Assembly: GCA_002338145.1 (NCBI GenBank)
Contig: DDHP01000096.1
Span: forward strand, 1 to 7,219
Source: Deferribacteraceae bacterium UBA1873
GTDB lineage: Bacteria; Chrysiogenota; Deferribacteres; Deferribacterales; Flexistipitaceae
DNA: 7,219 nt
Reading direction: 5' to 3'
Below are positions 1 through 5,345 of this stretch, in pieces (positions within the stretch are counted from its first letter, which is position 1; every line of letters starts with the position of its first letter). The notes beneath the pieces are model-generated. The model saw only the letters and a list, made by a program, of their open reading frames with translations. It was not told where the DNA came from and searched no databases. A program made the translations under genes and the position numbers.

Positions 1-166
1 ATTATAGAGTGCTTTGAGCGACCTGTAAAAAAATAAGTTTTGGTGATATCACAAAAAAAATGAGCTATTCAAAGATCTTGGTGTGGAAGCTCTGGTATCG
101 TTAATGAGTTATGCGGGAATCCAGAATTGTATTGGGTATATGCCAATTACCAGAATGAATTTATGA
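1..166 (+). pseudogene. Possible 3' remnant of a frame-broken gene, unidentified
   Basis: No intact reading frame spans this stretch. A protein-like reading appears only if the frame is shifted twice, each time by one extra A in a homopolymer: the A7 run at 27-33 and the A8 run at 53-60. The reading starts in frame 1, moves to frame 3, then to frame 2. The last segment reads roughly NELFKDLGVEALVSLMSYAG and ends at TGA 164-166. I do not recognise the protein. Both breaks need the same correction (one missing A), so real decay and homopolymer sequencing error are equally possible. The stretch is short enough that such a reading could arise by chance, so this is a weak call. It would converge on the minus-strand gene ending at 187, with no visible terminator between them. 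Confidence 0.2.
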
Positions 167-186
167 GCATCTTGTTTGTTAACTGG

Positions 187-882
187 TTAGCACTCAATAG
201 CGTCCAGGATTTCATCAAGGTATGAATAAAATTTATTTCTCCACAAAAATCCAGGATGATATGTTCTTATAGTATTGCGCGGAAGAAAGTGGGATTTAAC
301 TCGGGCTAACTCCCTACTATCTCTTCCATTGAGATTTTCAAAAGATAAATCACTAAATATGCGACTAAGAAATACGTCATAGTTAGGACCTGTAAAGAAA
401 ACTATTATATCCGGTCTTAACAAGCATACCTCGAGTAAAACAATATCAAACCAAGTATCTTGCCATTTCAATATTTCATTGCTTGGAGTCCCTTTACCAT
501 TTGCCTTCCCAATCTTAATGACATTATTCCATAAAATACTTTGAACCTGATCAGATTGACCAAACTTTTTTCTCAAAGCGCTCTTTAACTGTGATACTCC
601 ATTCCAGAAGGAACCGCTATAGGAAAAGCAAGAACCATTATTATAAAATTTATGGTAGATATCTAACAAATGATTCGTCTTCTTTGGATGCGGAAATATA
701 CCTTCCCAATCGTTGGTTTCCTGACCAAATACCATTATTTTATAATCAGCAGCAAAATACTCAGTTGAAACATTCAAAAGCAAAGGATTTGTTGGTTTTT
801 CGTTGCAGAAAAAAGTGGACTGCAGAGTACTTATCAAAGTTTCCCATTCCTCTTCGTACTTTTCAATAAGTAGCGAATTCAT
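187..882 (-). CDS. Divergent uracil-DNA glycosylase superfamily-like protein (putative)
   Basis: This is a 231-residue soluble protein with no signal peptide or membrane segment. Seen in sequence: a beta-strand followed by GQETNDW (residues 53-59), a central segment reading WNNVIKIGKANGKGTPSNE (about 118-136), a hydrophobic strand PDIIVFFTGPNYD (157-169), and TYHPGF near the C-terminus (207-212). The order resembles the UDG superfamily: motif 1 (GQDPY in family 1, GExPG in family 4), a central N-x-x-K segment, a strand ending in G, then an HP-containing motif 2 loop. The fold assignment is inferred from this pattern. Enzyme activity is not established, since motif 1 has Glu-Thr-Asn where family 1 has Asp-Pro-Tyr. 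The start is supported by GGAG at 890-893, about 7 bases upstream of the ATG. The gene lies apart from the lactate operons, beside repeats and possible gene debris, which suggests accessory DNA. It could instead be an uncharacterised mobile-element or defence protein. Confidence 0.6.
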   Translation of the reverse strand: MNSLLIEKYEEEWETLISTLQSTFFCNEKPTNPLLLNVSTEYFAADYKIMVFGQETNDWEGIFPHPKKTNHLLDIYHKFYNNGSCFSYSGSFWNGVSQLKSALRKKFGQSDQVQSILWNNVIKIGKANGKGTPSNEILKWQDTWFDIVLLEVCLLRPDIIVFFTGPNYDVFLSRIFSDLSFENLNGRDSRELARVKSHFLPRNTIRTYHPGFLWRNKFYSYLDEILDAIEC

Positions 883-933
883 TCAATTTCTCCAGTTCTA
901 ATATATATTGTTTAAATCTGTATATCTTTCATA

Positions 934-962
934 ATCTTATTAAAAGTTAATAGTTGAGTCAA
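934..962 (-). promoter_or_regulatory. Candidate promoter of the UDG-like gene
   Basis: On the minus strand TTGACT (962-957) is followed after 17 bases by TAAGAT (939-934). The -35 matches consensus at 5 of 6 positions and the -10 at 4 of 6. Transcription would start near 927, giving a leader of about 45 bases before the ATG at 882. The region is AT-rich, so a chance match is possible. Confidence 0.4.
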
Positions 963-1057
963 GCAAGTATTTAAATTTTAAATAGATGTCATATTAATTT
1001 TTTATTAGAGACCTCAATTATTGAATATTATTCAGATTAAGTGAAGGGGGAATAGTT

Positions 1058-1085
1058 CTAAGTGTTAAGTACAAAGTTTTGAGTA
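1058..1085. repeat. Degenerate heptamer tandem repeat, 4 units
   Basis: Four consecutive 7-base units read CTAAGTG, TTAAGTA, CAAAGTT and TTGAGTA. All share AGT at unit positions 4-6, and most other positions agree with the consensus TTAAGTA. The tract lies in non-coding DNA and matches the style of short tandemly repeated heptamers described in intergenic DNA of other bacteria, such as the STRR sequences of cyanobacteria. Its function is unknown. Confidence 0.55.
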
Positions 1086-1166
1086 CCTTCATCAATTTTG
1101 GTTATTTCAACCCTGGTATAAATTTTTTTATATTTAACACGGCAACCAAGGCAGGTTTTTTCCAAT

Positions 1167-1193
1167 GAATAACCACGAATAACAATAAATAAC
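1167..1193. repeat. Decamer-period tandem repeat, 3 units
   Basis: GAATAAC at 1167-1173 and 1177-1183, then AAATAAC at 1187-1193, recur with an exact 10-base period. The separators are CAC and AAT. The tract is low in complexity and non-coding, with no known function. Confidence 0.5.
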
Positions 1194-1217
1194 TATTTGT
1201 TTCCACTGTCACTAACG

Positions 1218-1238
1218 TTGAACATTGAACCCTGAACA
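1218..1238. repeat. Heptamer tandem repeat TTGAAC-N, 3 units
   Basis: Three adjoining units read TTGAACA, TTGAACC and CTGAACA, differing only at the first and last positions. The tract lies 38 bases downstream of the stop codon of the regulator gene, so it may sit in the 3' untranslated end of the leftward operon. It has the same 7-base period as the tract at 1058-1085 but a different unit. Confidence 0.6.
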
Positions 1239-1275
1239 ATGGGATACGGCTGTTTTTCAAAAATTATTCAAAATT

Positions 1276-1992
1276 TTAGTCTTGTTCTCTTTTATTAAAG
1301 ATTCTTTCCAGTTCCCGCTGTATATAATTCATATGAATCAGCATTTTACTGTATGCCAAATCCGGATTTTTTGATTTGATAGCCTCAAATATATCCGTAT
1401 GATGTCTGAAAAGCAATTCGTGACTGTCCGGTTTATTATGCATTCTTGAACGTATTTCATAACTCACACGCTCAATCCACTGATAAATATTATTCATTAC
1501 GTGAACTAGCAGCACATTATGGGTGGCATGAGAAATGGCAAAATGAAAATTTGTATCGGAAATATAACCGATATGACCATGTTCTTTGGCTATTCTCATC
1601 TCTTCAAGAAACTCGAACATGTTATTAATCTCTCTTTCAGTAGCCCTTTCTGCAGCTGTATAGGCAGCCCATGTCTCCAATATCTTACGTACTTCCATGA
1701 GGTCAAAAATGGCGTCATCACGTTTTACAAATTCTTCGATTGCATTATCAATAGATGTGGCCGTTATGGATTTAACATATGTCCCGCCGCCCTGGACCTG
1801 CTCCAGATATCCCTGGGCAACCAGTTTGTTCAGAGCCTCCCTCAGTGAAGGTCTGCTAACACCCATGTTTTCAGCTAATTCCCTTTCGGGAGGAAGTTTT
1901 TGACCGGGTTTAAGCTCACCGTTTAAAATCAAGTCTCTTATTTGAAAATATATTTCATCGCTAATTTTCTTCGGTTTTATCTTCTGAAACAT
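1276..1992 (-). CDS. GntR-family (FadR subfamily) lactate-type transcriptional regulator
   Basis: This 238-residue DNA-binding regulator probably responds to lactate or a related 2-hydroxyacid. The N-terminal winged helix-turn-helix spans about residues 8-75. It includes LKPGQKLPPERELAE (27-41), the recognition-helix segment VSRPSLREAL (45-54) and the wing GGGTYV (68-73). The C-terminal all-helical FCD domain (about 90-230) keeps the usual metal and ligand residues: Asp146 and His150 in DTNFH, His197 or His198 in RHH, and His220. The length is normal for LldR, PdhR and GlcC relatives. The gene is last in the leftward operon and overlaps the upstream gene by 16 bp, so it is probably translated by coupling. 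Palindromes of the type bound by LldR/PdhR lie on both promoters of the locus, so it likely represses both operons and itself. An LldR-like role is favoured, but the exact inducer is inferred from context. Confidence 0.9.
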   Translation of the reverse strand: MFQKIKPKKISDEIYFQIRDLILNGELKPGQKLPPERELAENMGVSRPSLREALNKLVAQGYLEQVQGGGTYVKSITATSIDNAIEEFVKRDDAIFDLMEVRKILETWAAYTAAERATEREINNMFEFLEEMRIAKEHGHIGYISDTNFHFAISHATHNVLLVHVMNNIYQWIERVSYEIRSRMHNKPDSHELLFRHHTDIFEAIKSKNPDLAYSKMLIHMNYIQRELERIFNKREQD

Positions 1993-3215
1993 TCTGAATC
2001 AATCAGCCCCCTGTAAATAAGCTCAACAGGATGTAAAACCTCCGCCTCGCCGCCCTCTCGGATTATACCATCGGTTAACTGCATAGCACAGCCCGGGCAA
2101 GGTGTAAACAATTTTTCAACCTCTGCAGTTTTGATTTCTTCTGATTTGTTTTTTACAATCTGCTTGGATGAATTATAGTTTTTAATATTAAAAGTACCAC
2201 CAAAACCACAACAGGACTGATCTTTAAGTTCGTAAAAGTTGTCGGAAATACCTTTTATCAAATCTTTCAGAAACGTATCTTTTGAGTGGTCATAGTGACA
2301 CGGTATATGCAGCGCAATCTTCTCTAATGTGAGCTGTTTTGGGGATAAACCTATTACCTCTTTTAAAAAGACTAAAATATCCATTTCTATTTTATCAAAT
2401 GTTTCTTCCGCAACCTTTTCTCCCATGTCAAACAAACCGTATGCGCAAGTGGGGCAGCATGTTATGACATAGTCTGCATCGAAATTTTTAAAAAGCTGCC
2501 TGTTTTCATTCACCATTTTGGCATAAAGCTGCATATCACCCAAAGTTGCAGCGGGTATACCGCAGCATTTATTCACGTCAGGAACATAAACTGATACATC
2601 CAGCTTATTCAACAATTTTACAATGGTTTCTCCCCAATGTTTATATATATAATTCACTGCACATCCGGGATAGAAAATAACGCTGAATTTTTCATTTTCC
2701 GCCTTGTGAAAACCGGCGTAAGCATCACTAAAACTCTTTTTCGCAATCGAAGCAACATTTCGTGAATATAAGCCAAATAGCGGTTTAAAAACATCAGCCT
2801 TCACCTGCTTACTGCCAAACTTCAAACCCATATGCATCAGCGGAGACAATTTGGACAAAAGTTCCGGTTTTTCCATGACAATTTTTAAAACAAATGTACC
2901 CCAGGAAGGCAGTTTTTCAACTTTTCGCAGAGCACTTTTGGCTCTCAGAAAAATTTCGTCCGTCTTAACGCCGCTTGGGCAGTTGTTTTTACACCTGCCG
3001 CACATAAGGCAGTAGTCAATGTATTTTAGGATACGGGAAGCATCTTCTAAATTACCTTCATATACCGATTCTATCATCGAAATTTTGCCGCGGGCTACGG
3101 ATTGTTCAAAAAAATCTTTTTTGTACAACGGACAGTGAGCCTGACACGTGCCGCATTTCATACACCTTATGACAAGCTCTTCGAGCTCTTTTAATTCTTT
3201 TATCAGATCTTCCAT
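1977..3215 (-). CDS. glcF: GlcF-type Fe-S subunit of D-lactate/2-hydroxyacid dehydrogenase
   Basis: This 412-residue protein carries electrons from the flavin subunit encoded just upstream towards the respiratory chain. Two ferredoxin-type 4Fe-4S motifs lie near the N-terminus: Cys18, 21, 24, 28 followed by Pro29, and Cys69, 72, 75, 79 followed by Pro80. Two CCG (cysteine-rich) domains follow. The first has Cys185, CCG at 217-219 and CCPTC at 253-257. The second has Cys306, CCG at 335-337 and CPGC at 373-376. All expected cysteines are present and the length is typical of GlcF. No signal peptide or membrane segment is visible, so it should act as a peripheral cytoplasmic protein. The ATG at 3215 begins one base after the stop codon of the glcD-like gene, and its 3' end overlaps the regulator gene by 16 bp. 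Glycolate as substrate cannot be excluded, but lactate is favoured by the neighbours. Confidence 0.9.
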   Translation of the reverse strand: MEDLIKELKELEELVIRCMKCGTCQAHCPLYKKDFFEQSVARGKISMIESVYEGNLEDASRILKYIDYCLMCGRCKNNCPSGVKTDEIFLRAKSALRKVEKLPSWGTFVLKIVMEKPELLSKLSPLMHMGLKFGSKQVKADVFKPLFGLYSRNVASIAKKSFSDAYAGFHKAENEKFSVIFYPGCAVNYIYKHWGETIVKLLNKLDVSVYVPDVNKCCGIPAATLGDMQLYAKMVNENRQLFKNFDADYVITCCPTCAYGLFDMGEKVAEETFDKIEMDILVFLKEVIGLSPKQLTLEKIALHIPCHYDHSKDTFLKDLIKGISDNFYELKDQSCCGFGGTFNIKNYNSSKQIVKNKSEEIKTAEVEKLFTPCPGCAMQLTDGIIREGGEAEVLHPVELIYRGLIDSECFRR

Positions 3216-3216
3216 A

Positions 3217-4602
3217 TCATAAGCCCATCTTTCCTGGATTCAGAACATTTTTTATATCCACACCCCTTTTAAGGTTTTTCATAAATTTTACAGTACCGCT
3301 GCCGTATTCCATTTCAAGATATTTGGATTTTGCGGTACCGATTCCGTGTTCCCCGCTTAGTGTACCACCAAGACTCAGTGCAACAGAAAAAATATCATCC
3401 ACCGCTTTTTCAACACGCAGCATCTCGTCTTTATCCCTTTTATCCGTAAGTATTGTGGGATGGAGGTTGCCGTCACCGGCGTGACCGAACGTACCTATCG
3501 TAATTTCATATTTTCGGGAAATATCCATAATAGAAGACATCATTGAGGAAATCTTGCTTCTTGGAACGGTTGCATCTTCAAGAATAAGTGTGGGCTTTAA
3601 TCTTGCAAGGCTGCTTAAAGCCTTACGCCTGGCTTCCCATATTTTATTTTTGGAGTCTTCATCCTCTGCTATTTTCAGATGCCCATTATTTTTTTTACAA
3701 ATAGATTTTACCTTGTCAAATTCATCCTCCACTTGCCCATGATGACCGTCAATTTCCAACAGCAAAAGTGCATCGGCATCAACTGGCAGCCCTATTTCTG
3801 TGGCTTCCTCCACTGTTCTGATAGTAAAATTATCCATCAGCTCCATTGTGGCCGGAAGTATATTTGCAGCAATTATTTGTGAAACAGTATCGCATGCCTT
3901 TAAAATATCATTGTAAGTGACAAGCATAGATTTGGAGCTTTCAGGTGGTGGAATAAGTTTTAAAATAAACTCTGCCATAATTCCCAAAAGACCTTCCGAT
4001 CCTGCAAAAAGCCCCGGCAGATTAAACCCCGTCACCTGTTTTACCGTTCTGCCGCCGCCTATAACCTTATTAGCTTCAGCGTCAAAAAGAGTAAGCCCCA
4101 TCAGATAATCTTTTGTAACACCGTATTTTAAACCTCTGAGCCCACCTGCGTTTTCCGCCACATTCCCGCCTATGGTGGAAATATTCATACTGCCTGGATC
4201 AGGGGGGTAGAAAAGGCCTGCACTTGCTGCAGCATTTGCAATGTCAGCTGTCACAACACCTGCCTCCACAACAGCATAATGATCGGCTTTATTTATCTCT
4301 TTTATTTTGTTAAGCTTTGTTGTAAGCAAGACACAACTGCCATCAAAGGGGAGTGTACCGCCGCTTAAGTTTGTCCCGGCTCCTCTTGTAACAATAGCCA
4401 GATTTTCTTCATTGCACAGCGTGATAATTTCCGGGATACATTCGGGGCTTTCAGGTGCAACTACTATTTCCGGAAAGGCATTGCTTTTTGCAAAAGCATC
4501 AAAGCAATAACCGGATAGTTCCTCCGGGTTAACAAAACAGTTTTTTTTGCCAGCTATTTTCTGAAATTTCTTATACATACTTTTCTTCAAATTATACCTC
4601 AT
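3217..4602 (-). CDS. glcD: FAD-linked GlcD/D-lactate dehydrogenase catalytic subunit
   Basis: This 461-residue flavoprotein oxidises a 2-hydroxyacid, most likely D-lactate to pyruvate. The PCMH-type FAD-binding domain covers about residues 45-220, with RGAGTNLSGG (73-82), PPDPGS (133-138), TIGGNVAENAGG (143-154) and GSEGLLG (201-207). The C-terminal FAD oxidase domain carries MELMD (253-257), EDATVP (342-347), HAGDGNLHP (374-382, putative metal and substrate site), GEHGIG (417-422) and the terminal NPGK (455-458). The length is normal and no key motif is missing. It is the first gene of the leftward operon with the GlcF-like gene and the regulator. A glycolate oxidase would be expected to have a GlcE subunit, and none lies between these genes. 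The start is uncertain. The ATG at 4602 has no clear Shine-Dalgarno, whereas TTG at 4590-4588 has GAGGT six bases upstream; using it would remove four residues. Confidence 0.92.
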   Translation of the reverse strand: MRYNLKKSMYKKFQKIAGKKNCFVNPEELSGYCFDAFAKSNAFPEIVVAPESPECIPEIITLCNEENLAIVTRGAGTNLSGGTLPFDGSCVLLTTKLNKIKEINKADHYAVVEAGVVTADIANAAASAGLFYPPDPGSMNISTIGGNVAENAGGLRGLKYGVTKDYLMGLTLFDAEANKVIGGGRTVKQVTGFNLPGLFAGSEGLLGIMAEFILKLIPPPESSKSMLVTYNDILKACDTVSQIIAANILPATMELMDNFTIRTVEEATEIGLPVDADALLLLEIDGHHGQVEDEFDKVKSICKKNNGHLKIAEDEDSKNKIWEARRKALSSLARLKPTLILEDATVPRSKISSMMSSIMDISRKYEITIGTFGHAGDGNLHPTILTDKRDKDEMLRVEKAVDDIFSVALSLGGTLSGEHGIGTAKSKYLEMEYGSGTVKFMKNLKRGVDIKNVLNPGKMGL

Positions 4603-4621
4603 GTTATTTTATCATACCAAC

Positions 4622-4638
4622 AATTGGTAATACCATTT
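4622..4638. promoter_or_regulatory. Operator 1 of the GntR regulator (glcD side)
   Basis: The core TGGT-AAT-ACCA (4625-4635) sits in a 17-bp dyad, AATTGGTAATACCATTT, with one mismatched pair. It matches the TGGT-N3-ACCA operator type of LldR and PdhR. Its centre at 4630 is 6 bp downstream of the -10 element of the leftward promoter, so bound protein would cover the -10 and start site. An additional half-site at 4615-4620 (TACCAA) forms a second inverted repeat with TTGGTA at 4624-4629. Confidence 0.8.
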
Positions 4639-4663
4639 ATATCAAGCTAAATTTTACTGTCAA
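4636..4663 (-). promoter_or_regulatory. Promoter of the leftward glcD-glcF-regulator operon
   Basis: On the minus strand a perfect TTGACA (4663-4658) is followed after 16 bases by TATAAA (4641-4636). Transcription would start near 4629, giving a leader of roughly 27 bases before the annotated ATG. Operator 1 overlaps the downstream edge of this promoter, which indicates repression by blocking RNA polymerase. Confidence 0.75.
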
Positions 4664-4807
4664 CATTTTTCATTATGGTTCCCTAAAATTCATATAAAAG
4701 TATTTTTTTACAATGTAGTTTGCACAAAAGACATTATTAAATACAGACATTACGAAAATAAACAATTTCAAAATAATTGCCTGGAAACAATCTTTTTAAA
4801 AAATCGG

Positions 4808-4836
4808 TTGACTTAAAGCCAGTCTTTTTTTACAAT
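4808..4836 (+). promoter_or_regulatory. Promoter of the rightward lutC-lutBA operon
   Basis: TTGACT (4808-4813) is followed after 17 bases by TACAAT (4831-4836). Each matches the sigma70 consensus at 5 of 6 positions. Transcription would begin near 4843, leaving a leader of about 20 bases that includes the strong ribosome binding site AAGGAGAT at 4853-4860, ahead of ATG 4864. Operator 2 starts within the -10 element. Confidence 0.8.
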
Positions 4837-4849
4837 TGGTATTACCAAT
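4835..4849. promoter_or_regulatory. Operator 2 of the GntR regulator (lutC side)
   Basis: ATTGGTATTACCAAT is an uninterrupted 15-bp dyad with a 3-bp centre. It equals the published E. coli PdhR consensus ATTGGT-N3-ACCAAT at every defined position and is close to the LldR operator. Its centre at 4842 lies 6 bp after the -10, the same offset as operator 1 on the opposite strand, and covers the predicted start site. This indicates repression of the lutC operon. Confidence 0.85.
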
Positions 4850-4863
4850 AAAAAGGAGATATT

Positions 4864-5337
4864 ATGCCCTCCTCCATTGTCGATCAATTCATTGAAAAAT
4901 CTGCTGCAGTTAATAGTGAGAACTATTTGATGTCAAAAAATGAGTTAACCAAAATTATAAAGCCGGATTCGTACGCCAATATCCCTGCAATTAATTTATA
5001 CAAAGATATCCAAATAGAAAAAAACGGAATAAATAAGGCATTTATCCAGGCAGATTACGGCATCGCTGAAACAGGTACTATAGTTCTAAACAGCACCAGC
5101 GAAAAATTACGAATGGCATCCTCGCTGTCAGAACACTTAATAATTATACTCCCTGAATCTTCAATAGTGGAAAAATTATACACTATTGAAAAATATCTCA
5201 GAGAAAAAACCAAACAAACAAATTCCTATATTGCTTTCATAACAGGAGCCAGCAGAACAGCTGATATTGAACGCGTACTCACAATAGGCGTACACGGTCC
5301 TGTGAAAATGAGCGTCTTTATAATTAATGACTTATAG
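4864..5337 (+). CDS. lutC: LutC/LldG-like LUD-domain protein, short form
   Basis: This 157-residue LUD-domain (formerly DUF162) protein belongs to the LutABC L-lactate utilisation system, whose genes are required for oxidation of L-lactate to pyruvate. The individual role of LutC is not well defined. The family signature is clear: GIAETGTIVL (66-75) and, near the C-terminus, TGASRTADIE (127-136) followed by GVHGP (142-146). It is short beside LutC/YkgG relatives of about 230-240 residues. The missing part appears to be N-terminal, since both conserved blocks are intact. The start has a strong AAGGAGAT site at 4853-4860. An earlier start is unlikely because the promoter and operator lie immediately upstream. 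It is the first gene of the rightward operon, with the LutB-LutA fusion starting 8 bases after its stop. Confidence 0.88.
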   Translation: MPSSIVDQFIEKSAAVNSENYLMSKNELTKIIKPDSYANIPAINLYKDIQIEKNGINKAFIQADYGIAETGTIVLNSTSEKLRMASSLSEHLIIILPESSIVEKLYTIEKYLREKTKQTNSYIAFITGASRTADIERVLTIGVHGPVKMSVFIINDL

Positions 5338-5345
5338 GTGATATC

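Larger units (their letters stand above)
883..1275. other. Non-coding gap with short tandem repeats
   Basis: This 393-bp gap separates the UDG-like gene from the regulator gene. I find no convincing protein gene or structural RNA in it. It holds the candidate promoter at 934-962, AT-rich DNA, and three short tandem-repeat tracts listed separately (1058-1085, 1167-1193, 1218-1238). The leftward operon ends at 1276. I do not see a GC-rich stem with a U-tract that would make a confident terminator; only 4-bp stems can be drawn. Confidence 0.6.

Noticed and set aside
591..869. 92-codon plus-strand open frame
   Set aside because: It lies wholly opposite the minus-strand UDG-like gene, which has a better start site and recognisable motifs; the plus frame is a shadow.
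1022..1034. TGAATA-t-TATTCA palindrome
   Set aside because: It is short and AT-only apart from the ends, in an AT-rich gap, with no promoter or gene start next to it; chance is likely.
1081..1160. Possible intrinsic terminator (GGTT/AACC stem followed by T-runs)
   Set aside because: Only 4-bp stems can be drawn (GGTT-atttc-AACC and AACC-aaggca-GGTT), too weak for a confident terminator.
1058..1238. CRISPR array
   Set aside because: The repeats are 7-10 bases long with no regular unique spacers of 30-40 bases and no cas genes nearby.
3217..4602. Glycolate oxidase GlcD as the sole interpretation
   Set aside because: There is no GlcE-like subunit between the glcD- and glcF-like genes, and the divergent operon is for L-lactate, so D-lactate is the better guess; glycolate is kept only as an alternative.
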